Counted from the first letter of the stretch, positions 46,818 to 56,666 are shown. The stretch: DNA of 64,000 nt from Pseudomonas frederiksbergensis (GCF_001952935.1 NZ_CP018319.1:4422001-4486000), one strand, 5' to 3'. Numbers and translations: made by a program. Notes: generated from the letters alone by a model not told the origin.

Positions 46818-46907
46818 TGTGGGAGCGGGCTTGCTCGCGAAGGCGGTGTATCAATCAACATCAATGCTGAATGACACACCGCCTTCGCGAGCAAGCCCGC
46901 TCCCACA
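46818..46907. repeat. REPIN, GTGGGAGCGGGCTTGCTCGC family, copy 4
   Basis: The left unit TGTGGGAGCGGGCTTGCTCG and the mirrored right unit are separated by about 35 bases, as in copy 1. It lies between the convergent ends of the PAS-GGDEF-EAL gene and the binding-protein gene. Confidence 0.88.
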
Positions 46908-46934
46908 GGGGCCGGTATCTATCAGAAAGATCGC

Positions 46935-47684
46935 TTAGGGTGTGCTCGGCTCGGAACCTATATAGAGCCGAATGATGTCGTCGATTTCCCCGGACATTTT
47001 CATTCGCACCAAGGTGCGCAAAATTCGCTGCACCGGCACTTTGGGATCGTTGCGCACATAACAACCGACACTCTGTTCCTGCAAGACCGCCACGCCTTGC
47101 AGTTGCCGGCCAGACAGCAGGCGCTGGTTGAACCAGTCCAGCGTCCATTGATTGCTCACGGCGTAGCGATAGCGTCCGGCCAGGAGTTTTTCCAGCACCT
47201 GCTCCTGGTTGCGCGCGTCTTCACGATGCAGTCGGCTGGCGTCAAACAGCGGTTGCAGGGTCGGATAGCTGTAGCCGAGTACCGTGCCGATGGGTTGTTG
47301 CGACAAGTCCGCAGGTATCACTGAGGTCAGCGGATCGGACCGGCTGATCAGCATGTCGCGCTGAAACCACAGTGGGATGCTCCAGATGTAGTCCCCGGAC
47401 TGATTCGGCAGCCAGGACTGCGCCGCATAGCAGCGGATATCGACCTCGCCGTGTTCCATGGCGTGTTGCACCCGCGCCCGCGGCAGCACGTGAAATTCGG
47501 CCGGCATGCCGACCTGGGTCGCGAGGCTGACCATCACGTCGTGCAGGATGCCTTGGGTCGGATGCCCGCGTTCCAGTTGCGTCATCGGCATCGCCCAACT
47601 GTCGGGCACCACGAAGCGCAATGGCGGTTCGGCGCCAGCGATATTCAGGCTGATCAATAGCAGTGCCCCAAAGGCCAGCCGCAT
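46935..47684 (-). CDS. Periplasmic solute-binding protein (SBP_bac_3 type)
   Basis: A 249-aa protein. The signal peptide is MRLAFGALLLISLNIAGA. The mature part has the bilobed amino-acid-binding fold features (VLPRARVQHAMEHGEVDIRC and later GYSYPTLQPL). No ABC permease or ATPase gene is adjacent, so the transport partner is elsewhere or it is a sensor-type protein. The longer upstream start at 47729 gives no signal-like sequence. Ligand unknown. Confidence 0.78.
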   Translation of the reverse strand: MRLAFGALLLISLNIAGAEPPLRFVVPDSWAMPMTQLERGHPTQGILHDVMVSLATQVGMPAEFHVLPRARVQHAMEHGEVDIRCYAAQSWLPNQSGDYIWSIPLWFQRDMLISRSDPLTSVIPADLSQQPIGTVLGYSYPTLQPLFDASRLHREDARNQEQVLEKLLAGRYRYAVSNQWTLDWFNQRLLSGRQLQGVAVLQEQSVGCYVRNDPKVPVQRILRTLVRMKMSGEIDDIIRLYIGSEPSTP

Positions 47685-47828
47685 AAACGCTCCGGTACTG
47701 ATAAAACCCGAGCCGATAAAAGCCCCCAAAAGACCATCTTAGCCAGATTAGACGAGCGCACCGGATGCAATTTTGGCCTTGCTCCGCTAGCATTAGCCGC
47801 TTGTGTTCCTTCGTTGCGACGGTTTTCG

Positions 47829-49868
47829 ATGAGTTATCAGGTTCTTGCACGTAAATGGCGTCCGCGCTCGTTCCGCGAAATGGTCGGCCAGACCCATGTG
47901 CTCAAGGCTCTGATCAATGCCTTGGACAGCCAGCGGCTGCACCACGCCTATCTGTTTACCGGCACCCGCGGGGTCGGCAAGACCACTATCGCGCGGATCA
48001 TCGCCAAATGCCTGAACTGTGAAACAGGCATCACTTCAACGCCTTGCGGCGAGTGCTCGGTGTGTCGCGAGATCGATGAAGGCCGCTTCGTCGACCTGAT
48101 CGAGATCGACGCCGCGAGCCGGACCAAGGTCGAGGATACCCGCGAACTGCTGGACAACGTTCAGTACGCGCCGAGCCGCGGGCGCTTCAAGGTCTACCTG
48201 ATCGACGAAGTGCACATGCTCTCCAGCCATTCCTTCAATGCGCTGTTGAAAACCCTTGAAGAGCCGCCGCCCTACGTCAAGTTCATCCTGGCGACCACCG
48301 ATCCGCAGAAACTTCCGGCAACGATTCTTTCGCGGTGCCTGCAGTTCTCTTTGAAAAACATGACTCCCGAGCGCGTGGTCGAGCATTTGACCCACGTGCT
48401 GAGTGTCGAGAACGTGCCGTTCGAAGAGGATGCACTGTGGTTGCTGGGCCGTGCTGCCGACGGTTCGATGCGCGACGCCATGAGCCTGACCGACCAGGCC
48501 ATTGCCTTCGGTGAAGGCAAAGTCATGGCTGCCGACGTACGGGCGATGCTTGGCACGCTCGATCACGGTCAGGTCTACGATGTCCTGCATGCGCTGATCG
48601 AAGGCGACGCCAAGGCCTTGCTCGAAGCCGTCCGTCACCTGGCCGAACAAGGCCCGGACTGGAACGGCGTGCTTTCGGAAATTCTCAACGTGCTGCACCG
48701 TGTCGCCATCGCCCAGGCCCTGCCTGAAGGCGTCGACAACGGTCATGGCGACCGTGACCGGGTGCTGGCATTGGCCCAGGCATTGCCGGCCGAAGACGTG
48801 CAGTTCTATTACCAGATGGGCCTGATCGGTCGCCGCGACTTGCCGCTGGCGCCGGACCCTCGCGGCGGCTTCGAAATGGTTCTGTTGCGGATGCTGGCGT
48901 TCCGCCCGGCAGACACCGCGGACGCCCCGAGGCAACCGCTAAAGACAGTGGGGATCAGCCAGGCCACAGTTGATTCCGCAAATTCAGTGGCTGCCGCGCA
49001 GGTTGTTGCGCCGGTAGTCGCTGTGGCAGTTGCACCCGTTGCGCCTGAGCCGGTTGCGCCCGTCGTTGCGCCTGAGCCTGTCGTTGACGCAGCACCGGTC
49101 GAAGCCGTTGTCGATTTGCCCTGGAACGACCCGATAGAACCCGAAGTCGTTCAGCAGCCTGCCGTCGAGCCGGTGCTGGAAACCGCGAGCGAACAGCCCG
49201 AATTGCCGCCGATGCCTTTGCCGACGCCGGACAGCGCGGTGCCTGACGCGCCGGAGTGGGCCGCTGCGCCGATTCCAGAGCCGTCGGTGGCCGACGTCGA
49301 TGCCGCGACGCCGGGTATGGACCTGGACGACGAGCCGCCGCTGGACGAGGACTATATCGAGCCGGACATGGAGTCGGCTTACAGCTACCTCGATGAACTG
49401 GCCAGCGAACACACCGCCGAGCCTGCGCCGGAAGCCGAACCTGAACCGGCCGCCATGCCGGCCACCGGTCTGGCGGCGCAATGGCTGGAGCTGTTCCCGA
49501 AACTGCCGATCTCCGGCATGACCGGCAGCATCGCCGCCAACTGCACGCTGATCGCCGTCGAGGGTGACAATTGGCTGATGCACCTCGACCCGGCCCACAG
49601 CGCGCTGTTCAACGCGACTCAACAGCGCCGCTTGAACGATGCCTTGAACCAGTTTCACGGGCGTACGCTGACCTTGCGCATGGAGCTGATCAAGCCCGAG
49701 CAGGAAACCCCGGCCCAGGCCGCGTCCCGTCGCCGTGCGAACCGTCAGCGCGAAGCCGAAGAGTCGATTCACGGTGATCCGTTCATCCAGCAAATGATGC
49801 AGCAGTTCGGTGCGGTGGTCCGTAACGATACTATTGAACCTGTCGAGACCCTGGTCACTCAGGGCTAA
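47829..49868 (+). CDS. dnaX: DnaX, DNA polymerase III tau subunit
   Basis: A 679-aa clamp-loader subunit. Walker A (GTRGVGKTTIARI, about residues 42-54), a zinc-binding group (CLNCETG ... CGECSVC, about 62-80), DEVHML and the SRC sensor motif are all present. A Pro/Ala/Val-rich linker (about 380-540) separates it from the C-terminal tau domain (about 555-675). I see no A-AAA-AAG slippery site, so I do not call a gamma form. It leads into ybaB and recR, a conserved cluster. Confidence 0.96.
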   Translation: MSYQVLARKWRPRSFREMVGQTHVLKALINALDSQRLHHAYLFTGTRGVGKTTIARIIAKCLNCETGITSTPCGECSVCREIDEGRFVDLIEIDAASRTKVEDTRELLDNVQYAPSRGRFKVYLIDEVHMLSSHSFNALLKTLEEPPPYVKFILATTDPQKLPATILSRCLQFSLKNMTPERVVEHLTHVLSVENVPFEEDALWLLGRAADGSMRDAMSLTDQAIAFGEGKVMAADVRAMLGTLDHGQVYDVLHALIEGDAKALLEAVRHLAEQGPDWNGVLSEILNVLHRVAIAQALPEGVDNGHGDRDRVLALAQALPAEDVQFYYQMGLIGRRDLPLAPDPRGGFEMVLLRMLAFRPADTADAPRQPLKTVGISQATVDSANSVAAAQVVAPVVAVAVAPVAPEPVAPVVAPEPVVDAAPVEAVVDLPWNDPIEPEVVQQPAVEPVLETASEQPELPPMPLPTPDSAVPDAPEWAAAPIPEPSVADVDAATPGMDLDDEPPLDEDYIEPDMESAYSYLDELASEHTAEPAPEAEPEPAAMPATGLAAQWLELFPKLPISGMTGSIAANCTLIAVEGDNWLMHLDPAHSALFNATQQRRLNDALNQFHGRTLTLRMELIKPEQETPAQAASRRRANRQREAEESIHGDPFIQQMMQQFGAVVRNDTIEPVETLVTQG

Positions 49869-49935
49869 TAACTGAAGGTGTTCGGCCGAAAAGACCGGGC
49901 GCTGTATTTATCCAAGTACTTTTGAGGTGATTCCC

Positions 49936-50274
49936 ATGATGAAAGGTGGCATGGCCGGCCTGATGAAGCAGGCACAGCAGATGCAGGAAAAAATGGCCAA
50001 GATGCAGGAAGAACTGGCCAACGCCGAAGTCACCGGCAAAGCCGGTGGCGATATGGTCACCGTGGTGATGACCGGTCGTCACGACGTCAAGCGCGTGACC
50101 ATCGATCCAAGCCTGGTCGAAGGCTTGAGCGAAGACGACAAAGAGATGCTGGAGGCTGTGTTCGCCGCCGCCGTCAACGATGCCGTGCGCAAGATCGAAG
50201 CCAACAGCCAGGACAAAATGTCCGGCATGACCGCTGGCATGCAACTGCCACCGGGTATGAAGCTGCCATTCTGA
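49936..50274 (+). CDS. ybaB: YbaB/EbfC nucleoid-associated protein
   Basis: A 112-aa protein with a coiled-coil start rich in Met, Gln and Lys ([22 protein letters not shown]) and the family's C-terminal DNA-binding region. It binds DNA as a dimer. GAGGTG at 49925-49930 supports the ATG at 49936; a GTG at 49927 is less likely. It lies between dnaX and recR as in many bacteria, although a repeat and an oxidoreductase gene separate it from recR here. Confidence 0.93.
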   Translation: MMKGGMAGLMKQAQQMQEKMAKMQEELANAEVTGKAGGDMVTVVMTGRHDVKRVTIDPSLVEGLSEDDKEMLEAVFAAAVNDAVRKIEANSQDKMSGMTAGMQLPPGMKLPF

Positions 50275-50303
50275 TGCGCTGAAGCGTTTCGGACAGGCTA
50301 CAA

Positions 50304-50339
50304 AAAAATGCCAGGCATCGCGCCTGGCATTTTTGTTTC
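50304..50339 (+). terminator. Terminator after ybaB
   Basis: AAAAATGCCAGGC (50304-50316) pairs with GCCTGGCATTTTT (50322-50334) over ATCGC. It ends dnaX-ybaB about 30 bases after the ybaB stop. Confidence 0.93.
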
Positions 50340-50348
50340 TGCCGCACC

Positions 50349-50458
50349 GATCGTTCCCACGCTCTGCGTGGGAATGCCTCAATGGACGCTCTGCGTCCGC
50401 TTCGCTAGGGACGCCGAGCGTCCCGGGCTGCATTCCCACGCAGAGCGTGGGAACGATC
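50349..50458. repeat. GATC-bounded palindromic repeat, copy 4 of 6
   Basis: GATCGTTCCCACGCTCTGCG and its mirror enclose the two internal hairpins. It follows the ybaB terminator and separates it from the oxidoreductase gene. Confidence 0.85.
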
Positions 50459-50550
50459 AGTGCTGATGAGTCAGAAACATCGAACGCGCCAGCGTCAAAA
50501 AGGTCTGCTCCCTATACCGCCGAATTCATCGATCAAAAGGAGAAGCTCAC

Positions 50551-51585
50551 ATGCCACAAGCATTGACCCTCAACCAACGTATCGTCCTGGCATCCCGCCC
50601 GGCAGGCGCGCCGACGCCGGAGAATTTCCGTCTGGAGCGCGTTGCGCTGCCGGAACTGGCTGACGGTCAGGTGCTGCTCAAGACCCTCTACCTGTCACTT
50701 GATCCCTACATGCGCGGACGCATGAGCGACGCGCCGTCCTACGCCGCACCGGTTGAAATTGGCGAGGTGATGACCGGTGGCGCTGTCAGCCGGGTCGAGC
50801 GCTCGCTGAATCCGAAATTCCACGAAGGTGACCTGGTGGTCGGCTCCACCGGGTGGCAGAGCCACAGCATCAGTGACGGACGCGACATCATTCCGCTGCC
50901 GTCCGGGATGCCTAGCCCATCCATGGCGTTGGGCGTGTTGGGCATGCCCGGCATGACCGCGTACATGGGCCTGATGGACATCGGCCAGCCCAAGGAAGGC
51001 GAAACCCTGGTGGTGGCGGCTGCATCCGGCGCCGTGGGTTCGGTGGTCGGCCAAGTGGCGAAGATCAAGGGCTTGCGCGTCGTCGGTGTGGCCGGTGGCG
51101 CGGACAAGTGCCGTTATGTGGTCGATGAGCTGGGTTTTGATGCCTGCATTGATCACAAGAGCCCGAACTTCGCCGATGAATTGGCCAAGGCGTGCTCCGA
51201 AGGCATCGACATCTATTACGAAAACGTTGGCGGCAAGGTGTTCGATGCTGTGCTGCCGTTGCTCAATCCCAAGGCGCGGATTCCACTCTGCGGACTGATC
51301 GCGTCCTACAACGCTCACGAAGCACCGACCGGCCCGGATCGGCTGCCGCAATTGCAGCGCACGCTGCTGACCAAGCGCGTGCGAATCCAGGGCTTCATCG
51401 TGTTCGACGACTACGGTGATCGTCAGCCGGAATTCGTCAGCGCCATGGCGCCGTGGGTGCGCGACGGCAAGGTGAAGTTCCGCGAAGACGTGGTCGATGG
51501 CCTGGAGCAGGCACCCGAAGCGTTCATCGGTCTGCTGGAAGGACGCAACTTCGGCAAACTGGTTGTACGGGTCACCCAGGACTGA
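50551..51585 (+). CDS. NADP-dependent oxidoreductase, zinc-free MDR family
   Basis: A 344-aa protein of the leukotriene B4 dehydrogenase / curcumin reductase (CurA) type. The Rossmann motif is GAVGSVVGQVAKIKG (about residues 150-165), and LYLSLDPYMRGRMSD near 48 is typical. It reduces alkenal or alkenone double bonds in members studied. There is no catalytic zinc site, as expected. Inserted between ybaB and recR. The true substrate is not shown. Confidence 0.88.
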   Translation: MPQALTLNQRIVLASRPAGAPTPENFRLERVALPELADGQVLLKTLYLSLDPYMRGRMSDAPSYAAPVEIGEVMTGGAVSRVERSLNPKFHEGDLVVGSTGWQSHSISDGRDIIPLPSGMPSPSMALGVLGMPGMTAYMGLMDIGQPKEGETLVVAAASGAVGSVVGQVAKIKGLRVVGVAGGADKCRYVVDELGFDACIDHKSPNFADELAKACSEGIDIYYENVGGKVFDAVLPLLNPKARIPLCGLIASYNAHEAPTGPDRLPQLQRTLLTKRVRIQGFIVFDDYGDRQPEFVSAMAPWVRDGKVKFREDVVDGLEQAPEAFIGLLEGRNFGKLVVRVTQD

Positions 51586-51650
51586 ATAATTGACGCTAAA
51601 CAGAGGCGCGGGTATAAACCGCGTCTCGTTGTTTTGTCGGACTTTTCCCC

Positions 51651-52253
51651 ATGAGCTTCAGCCCTTTGATTCGCCAACTGATCGATGCCCTGCGAATTTT
51701 GCCAGGTGTGGGTCAGAAAACTGCCCAACGCATGGCGTTGCAGCTGCTCGAGCGTGATCGCAGCGGCGGCTCGCGATTGGCCTCGGCACTGAGCCAGGCC
51801 ATGGAAGGGGTGGGCCATTGCCGGTTGTGCCGCACGCTCACCGAAGACGACCTCTGCCCGCAATGCGCCGATACCCGTCGCGACGACACCTTGCTCTGCG
51901 TGGTGGAAGGGCCGATGGACGTCTACGCGGTGGAGCAGACCGGCTTCCGGGGTCGCTATTTCGTGCTCAAGGGGCATTTGTCGCCACTCGATGGACTCGG
52001 GCCTGAGGCCATTGGTATTCCGCAACTGCTGGCGCGGATCGAAGAGGCGGGCACGTTCACTGAAGTGATTCTGGCGACCAACCCGACCGTGGAAGGTGAG
52101 GCGACAGCGCATTACATTGCCCAATTGCTCAGCAACAAAGGCCTGATCGCCTCGCGCATCGCCCATGGCGTGCCTTTGGGTGGCGAGCTGGAGTTGGTGG
52201 ATGGCGGGACGTTGGCGCATTCATTTGCCGGGCGTAAGCCGATCGTTTTGTAG
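51651..52253 (+). CDS. recR: RecR, recombination-mediator protein
   Basis: A 200-aa protein. It has a helix-hairpin-helix start ([20 protein letters not shown]), a C4 zinc finger (C-x2-C ... CPQC, residues about 57-72) and a Toprim domain ([12 protein letters not shown], about 80-175). With RecO it loads RecA at gaps. The call is firm. Confidence 0.96.
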   Translation: MSFSPLIRQLIDALRILPGVGQKTAQRMALQLLERDRSGGSRLASALSQAMEGVGHCRLCRTLTEDDLCPQCADTRRDDTLLCVVEGPMDVYAVEQTGFRGRYFVLKGHLSPLDGLGPEAIGIPQLLARIEEAGTFTEVILATNPTVEGEATAHYIAQLLSNKGLIASRIAHGVPLGGELELVDGGTLAHSFAGRKPIVL

Positions 52254-52267
52254 TGGCTGGACTGACG

Positions 52268-52346
52268 CCATCGCGAGCAGGCTCGCTCCCACATTGGATT
52301 TGTGATGTTCACAAAACCCCTGTGGGAGCGAGCCTGCTCGCGATGG
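52268..52346. repeat. REPIN, GTGGGAGCGAGCCTGCTCGC variant, copy 5
   Basis: Two inverted units (CATCGCGAGCAGGCTCGCTC and its mirror) separated by about 25 bases. They differ from copies 1-4 mainly in GCTCGC versus GCCCGC bases. Between recR and the acyl-CoA dehydrogenase gene. Confidence 0.85.
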
Positions 52347-52436
52347 GCGCACCTCGGTCGACCTGCTTCACATAATCCTGTTGAAAACCAAGCAAGCGCT
52401 CGGTTAACTTCGCTGAACCTTCAGTGGAGCTCGCCG

Positions 52437-53585
52437 ATGCCTGCCTTTCAGGAATACTTCGACCCCAGCCATCAATTGGTCCGCGACAGCGTCAGACGCT
52501 TCGTCGAGCGCGAAATCTTGCCGGACATCGACCAGTGGGAAGAAGCCGAAAGCTTTCCCCGCGAGCTCTACCTCAAGGCCGGCGCGGCGGGGATTCTGGG
52601 GATCGGTTACCCCGAAGCCCTGGGTGGCAGCCACGAAGGTGATCTGTTCGCCAAGGTCGCCGCCAGCGAAGAGCTGATGCGTTGTGGCTCCGGCGGCTTG
52701 GTGGCGGGGCTCGGCTCGCTGGACATCGGCCTCCCGCCGATCCTCAAGTGGGCCAGGCCCGAAGTCCGCGCTCGCGTTGTGCCTCAGGTGCTCGCCGGCG
52801 AGAAGATCAGCGCCCTGGCCGTGACCGAGCCCAGTGGTGGCTCCGACGTCGCCAACCTGCAAACCCGCGCCGTGCGTGAGGGCGAGTTCTACCGGGTCAG
52901 CGGCAGTAAAACCTTTATCACCAGTGGCGTCCGCGCGGATTTCTACACCGTTGCGGTGCGTACCGGTGCGCCGGGTTTCGCTGGCATCAGCCTGCTGTTG
53001 ATCGAGAAGGGCACGCCGGGTTTCACCGTCGGACGCCAGTTGAAGAAAATGGGGTGGTGGGCGTCGGACACTGCCGAACTGTTCTTCGACGATTGCCGGG
53101 TGCCTGTAGGAAATCTGATCGGTGCCGAAAACATGGGCTTCGCCTGCATCATGGGCAACTTCCAGAGCGAGCGCCTGGCGCTGGCGCTAATGGCCAACAT
53201 GACCGCGCAACTGGCGCTGGAAGAAAGCCTGAAATGGGCTCGCCAGCGTGAAGCCTTCGGTAAACCCATCGGCAAGTTTCAGGTGCTCAAGCATCGTCTC
53301 GCCGAAATGGCCACGGCACTGGAGGTGTCACGGGAATTCACCTACCGCCAGGCGGCGAAAATGGCGGCGGGGCAGAGTGTGATCAAGGAGATTTCCATGG
53401 CCAAGAATTTTGCCACCGACACGGCTGATCGGATTACCTCGGATGCGGTGCAGATTTTGGGTGGCCTCGGGTACATGCGCGAGAGCCTGGTGGAGCGGCT
53501 GTACCGCGATAACCGGATTTTGTCGATCGGCGGCGGGACGCGGGAAGTGATGAACGAGATCATCAGCAAGCAGATGGGGCTGTGA
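52437..53585 (+). CDS. Acyl-CoA dehydrogenase with catalytic Glu in helix G
   Basis: A 382-aa FAD enzyme that makes an alpha,beta double bond in acyl-CoA. FAD-binding motifs TEPSGGSDVANLQT and QILGGLGYMRESLVERLYRD are visible. The C-terminal EGT box, which carries the base in medium-chain enzymes, reads GGT here. A Glu at residue 245 in FQSERLALALM lies where isovaleryl- and long-chain-type enzymes place their base. This argues for an active enzyme of that group. No beta-oxidation partner is adjacent, and the substrate is unknown. I start it at the ATG at 52437; longer frames enter the REPIN. Confidence 0.88.
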   Translation: MPAFQEYFDPSHQLVRDSVRRFVEREILPDIDQWEEAESFPRELYLKAGAAGILGIGYPEALGGSHEGDLFAKVAASEELMRCGSGGLVAGLGSLDIGLPPILKWARPEVRARVVPQVLAGEKISALAVTEPSGGSDVANLQTRAVREGEFYRVSGSKTFITSGVRADFYTVAVRTGAPGFAGISLLLIEKGTPGFTVGRQLKKMGWWASDTAELFFDDCRVPVGNLIGAENMGFACIMGNFQSERLALALMANMTAQLALEESLKWARQREAFGKPIGKFQVLKHRLAEMATALEVSREFTYRQAAKMAAGQSVIKEISMAKNFATDTADRITSDAVQILGGLGYMRESLVERLYRDNRILSIGGGTREVMNEIISKQMGL

Positions 53586-53591
53586 CGAGCT

Positions 53592-53698
53592 GATCGTTCC
53601 CACGCTCTGCGTGGGAATGCCTCAATGGACGCTCTGCGTCCGCTGTTGGGACGCGGAGCGTCCCGGGCTGCATTCCCACGCGGAGCGTGGGAACGATC
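53592..53698. repeat. GATC-bounded palindromic repeat, copy 5 of 6
   Basis: Same plan as the others: GATCGTTCCCACGCTCTGCG at the left and the mirror at the right. It fills the gap between the acyl-CoA dehydrogenase gene and apt, where the two genes converge. Confidence 0.85.
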
Positions 53699-53708
53699 TA
53701 TCAGGGGG

Positions 53709-54257
53709 TTACTTATCGCTCAGCGCAAACTGCGTCAGGCAAAACGTCGGAATCCCCATGTCTTCCAGGCGCTGCGACCCGCCCAGCTCCGGCAAATCAA
53801 TGATCGCCGCCGCTTCATGAACCCGCGCTCCCATGCGTCGAATCAGGTTCGCCGCTGCAATCAGTGTCCCGCCCGTGGCGATCAGGTCATCGAACATCAC
53901 CACCGAATCGCCCTCGCACAGGCTGTCGGCGTGGACTTCGAGGAAGGCTTCGCCGTATTCGGTCGCATAACCCTCGGCCAGTACGTCGGCCGGCAACTTG
54001 CCTTGCTTGCGGAACAGGACCAGCGGCTTGTTCAGCTGATAGGCCAGGATCGAACCGATCAGAAAACCACGGGCGTCCATCGCGCCGATGTGGGTGAAGT
54101 CGGCCTCGACGTAACGATGGGCGAAACTGTCCATCACCAGGCGCAGGGCCGTGGGCGACTGGAACAGCGGGGTAATGTCGCGAAAGATCACGCCCGGCTT
54201 GGGAAAGTCGATCACAGGGCGGATGAGGGATTTGATGTCGAAGGAGTCGAAGACCAT
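53709..54257 (-). CDS. apt: Apt, adenine phosphoribosyltransferase
   Basis: A 182-aa purine-salvage enzyme that makes AMP from adenine and PRPP. The PRPP loop is in [17 protein letters not shown] near residue 125, and [14 protein letters not shown] near 63 is the family motif. It lies after anr on the same strand with about 80 bases between. It probably has its own promoter; none assigned. Confidence 0.96.
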   Translation of the reverse strand: MVFDSFDIKSLIRPVIDFPKPGVIFRDITPLFQSPTALRLVMDSFAHRYVEADFTHIGAMDARGFLIGSILAYQLNKPLVLFRKQGKLPADVLAEGYATEYGEAFLEVHADSLCEGDSVVMFDDLIATGGTLIAAANLIRRMGARVHEAAAIIDLPELGGSQRLEDMGIPTFCLTQFALSDK

Positions 54258-54336
54258 CGTCGAGGTGTCCTGGCAGGCTGCAAACGACGCAGTATAACGG
54301 CGGCTGAACCGTTTCGCTCAGCCGCCGTCGCCGAGA

Positions 54337-55071
54337 TCAGCCGTCCAGCGAGCCGCCGGCCAGGGCGCAGAGCTGGATCGGGTCGAGGATGTGGATTTCC
54401 TTGCCTTCAGCCGCAATCAGTTCGTTTTGCTGGAAGCGCGTGAACACCCGGGACACGGTTTCCACCGCCAGGCCCAGGTAATTGCCGATTTCGTTGCGCG
54501 ACATGCTCAGGCGGAACTGGTTGGCCGAGAAACCGCGGGCGCGGAAACGGGCCGACAGGTTGACCAGGAACGTGGCGATACGCTCGTCGGCGGTTTTTTT
54601 CGACAGCAGCAACATCATTTGCTGATCGTCGCGAATCTCGCGACTCATCACACGCATCAACTGACGGCGCAGTTGCGGCAGTTGCAGCGCCAGTTCGTCG
54701 AGGCGTTCAAAAGGGATTTCACACACCGATGTGGTTTCCATGGCTTGCGCCGAGACCGGGTGTTTTTCGGTGTCCATGCCCGACAGGCCGACCAGTTCGC
54801 TGGGCAGGTGGAAACCGGTGAGTTGTTCTTCACCGCCATCGCTCAGGCTGAAGGTCTTCAGGGCGCCAGAGCGTACTGCATAAACAGAATCGAAGGTGTC
54901 GCCCTGGCGGAACAGGAATTCGCCCTTTTTCAGCGGGCGGCCACGTTTAACGATTTCGTCCAGCGCTTCCATGTCTTCCAGATTCAAGGAAAGTGGCAAA
55001 CAGAGAGGGGCCAGGCTGCAATCCTTGCAATGGGCCTGACTATGAGCGCGCAGCTTTACTGGCTCGGACAT
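54337..55071 (-). CDS. anr: Anr, oxygen-sensing CRP/FNR-family regulator
   Basis: A 244-aa regulator, the same length as P. aeruginosa Anr. Cysteines [11 protein letters not shown] (residues about 17-27) plus a later Cys bind the oxygen-labile [4Fe-4S] cluster. The cyclic-nucleotide-type domain (about 40-150) and a C-terminal winged helix ([21 protein letters not shown] near 190-210, with the E-SR contact residues) follow. It binds TTGAT-N4-ATCAA. Such a site is present before hemN. I chose the ATG at 55071; longer frames are not supported. Confidence 0.97.
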   Translation of the reverse strand: MSEPVKLRAHSQAHCKDCSLAPLCLPLSLNLEDMEALDEIVKRGRPLKKGEFLFRQGDTFDSVYAVRSGALKTFSLSDGGEEQLTGFHLPSELVGLSGMDTEKHPVSAQAMETTSVCEIPFERLDELALQLPQLRRQLMRVMSREIRDDQQMMLLLSKKTADERIATFLVNLSARFRARGFSANQFRLSMSRNEIGNYLGLAVETVSRVFTRFQQNELIAAEGKEIHILDPIQLCALAGGSLDG

Positions 55072-55202
55072 TTCTTCAATCCTTGTGGGAAAAAACACAC
55101 ATAAGCCGTAAGGGTAACTCACGGGAGGACATTCAGGCACGCGGCGATTTTGTCGCAGGGTCGTAAAGTCAGTGTTTCATAGGCTGGCCGGTGAGATGGC
55201 GG

Positions 55203-56588
55203 CTAGATCACCCGCGAAAACCGCTGGCGATTGTGCTGTTCCAGGTACGCGTCGAACACCATGCACACCGAGCGCACCAACAATCGTCCGGCGGGCAATA
55301 CGTTGATCCGTTCGTTATCCAGTTCGATCAGGCCGTCTGCAGCCATTGCCTGCAACTGGGGCCAGAGTTCGCCGAAGTAACCCTGAAAGTCGATGTTGAA
55401 GGCGTGTTCGATCTCGGCGAACTCCAGGCTGAAACTGCAGATCAGTTGCTGGATGACCGCACGTCGCAGGCGGTCATCGGCGTTGCACAGCAAGCCACGG
55501 TTGGTGGCCAGTTGCGCGCTGGCCAGCGTGTTCTGGTACTGATTCAGGTCGCTGCTGTTCTGGCAATACAGGTCGCCGATCTGGCTGATGGCCGATACGC
55601 CCAGGCCAATCAGGTCGCAATGACCGTGGGTGGTGTAGCCCTGGAAGTTGCGTTGCAGGGTCGACTCTTCCTGAGCAATCGCCAGTTCATCGTCAGGCAG
55701 CGCGAAGTGGTCCATGCCGATGTAGCGATAACCGGCCTTGGTCAGCTGCTCGATGGTGCCCTGGAGCATTTCCAGTTTTTGCGCGGGTGTCGGCAGTTCG
55801 TCGCTGTTGATTCGCCGTTGCGGCATGAAGCGCTCCGGCAGGTGCGCGTAGTTGAATACCGAGAGACGGTCCGGTTGCAGGTTGATCACCTCATCAACCG
55901 TGCGGGCAAAATTCTCGGGTGTCTGCCTTGGCAAACCGTAGATCAGGTCAATGTTGATCGAGCGAAACTGCAGCGTGCGGGCAGCGTCGATCACCGCCCG
56001 GGTTTCCTCCAGGCTTTGCAGGCGATTGACGGCTCGTTGCACTGCCGGGTCGAGGTCTTGCACGCCGATACTGACCCGGTTGAAACCCAGTTCACGAAGC
56101 AGGCCCATGGTCGACCAGTCGGCTTCGCGGGGGTCGATTTCGATGCCGTAGTCGCCGGAATCGTCGTCCAGCAAGTTGAAGTTCTTGCGTAACTGGGCCA
56201 TCAACTGGCGCAGTTCATCGTGACTGAGAAAAGTCGGAGTGCCGCCGCCAAAGTGCAGTTGCTCGACTTTCTGTGCAGGATCGAGGTGGCAGGCGATCAG
56301 CTGGATTTCCTGCTCAAGGCGCTGCAAATAGGGCTGGGCCCGGCCGCGGTCCTTGGTGATGACTTTATTGCAGGCGCAGTAGTAGCAAATGTTCGCGCAG
56401 AACGGCACGTGCACATACAGCGATAACGGGCGCAGGGCTTTACGGCTGTCGCGCAGGGCGTGGAACAGGTCGAACGTGCCTACCTGGCCGTCGAATTGCA
56501 CCGCGGTCGGGTAGGAGGTGTAGCGCGGTCCCGCCAGGTCGTAACGGCGGATCAAATCGGTATCCCAACGAATGGCGTCGAGCATCAT
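55203..56588 (-). CDS. hemN: HemN, oxygen-independent coproporphyrinogen III oxidase
   Basis: A 461-aa radical-SAM enzyme. The cluster motif is C-x3-C-x2-C (CANICYYC near residue 60), which also keeps the following CNK. GGGTPTFLS near 112 is the SAM-binding Gly-rich motif. It decarboxylates two side chains of coproporphyrinogen III without oxygen. The start is ATG at 56588 or 56585. The Anr box 65 bases upstream explains anaerobic or microaerobic induction. It is adjacent to anr and the cco assembly genes, as in P. aeruginosa. Confidence 0.96.
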   Translation of the reverse strand: MMLDAIRWDTDLIRRYDLAGPRYTSYPTAVQFDGQVGTFDLFHALRDSRKALRPLSLYVHVPFCANICYYCACNKVITKDRGRAQPYLQRLEQEIQLIACHLDPAQKVEQLHFGGGTPTFLSHDELRQLMAQLRKNFNLLDDDSGDYGIEIDPREADWSTMGLLRELGFNRVSIGVQDLDPAVQRAVNRLQSLEETRAVIDAARTLQFRSINIDLIYGLPRQTPENFARTVDEVINLQPDRLSVFNYAHLPERFMPQRRINSDELPTPAQKLEMLQGTIEQLTKAGYRYIGMDHFALPDDELAIAQEESTLQRNFQGYTTHGHCDLIGLGVSAISQIGDLYCQNSSDLNQYQNTLASAQLATNRGLLCNADDRLRRAVIQQLICSFSLEFAEIEHAFNIDFQGYFGELWPQLQAMAADGLIELDNERINVLPAGRLLVRSVCMVFDAYLEQHNRQRFSRVI

Positions 56589-56652
56589 GCGGGCATTCCC
56601 CCGGATAGGCTGGCAATGTCGGCGAGTCTAGGGGGCGCGGCGGTGGGGCATC

Positions 56653-56666
56653 TTGATTTGCATCAA
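56653..56666 (-). promoter_or_regulatory. Anr/FNR box upstream of hemN
   Basis: TTGAT-TTGC-ATCAA, a perfect match to TTGAT-N4-ATCAA on both arms. The centre is 71 bases before the hemN ATG, so it is likely an activator site for the hemN promoter. Confidence 0.93.

Noticed and set aside
47829-49868. Possible programmed frameshift in dnaX making a gamma subunit
   Set aside because: No A-AAA-AAG slippery sequence or following stem was visible in the linker region.
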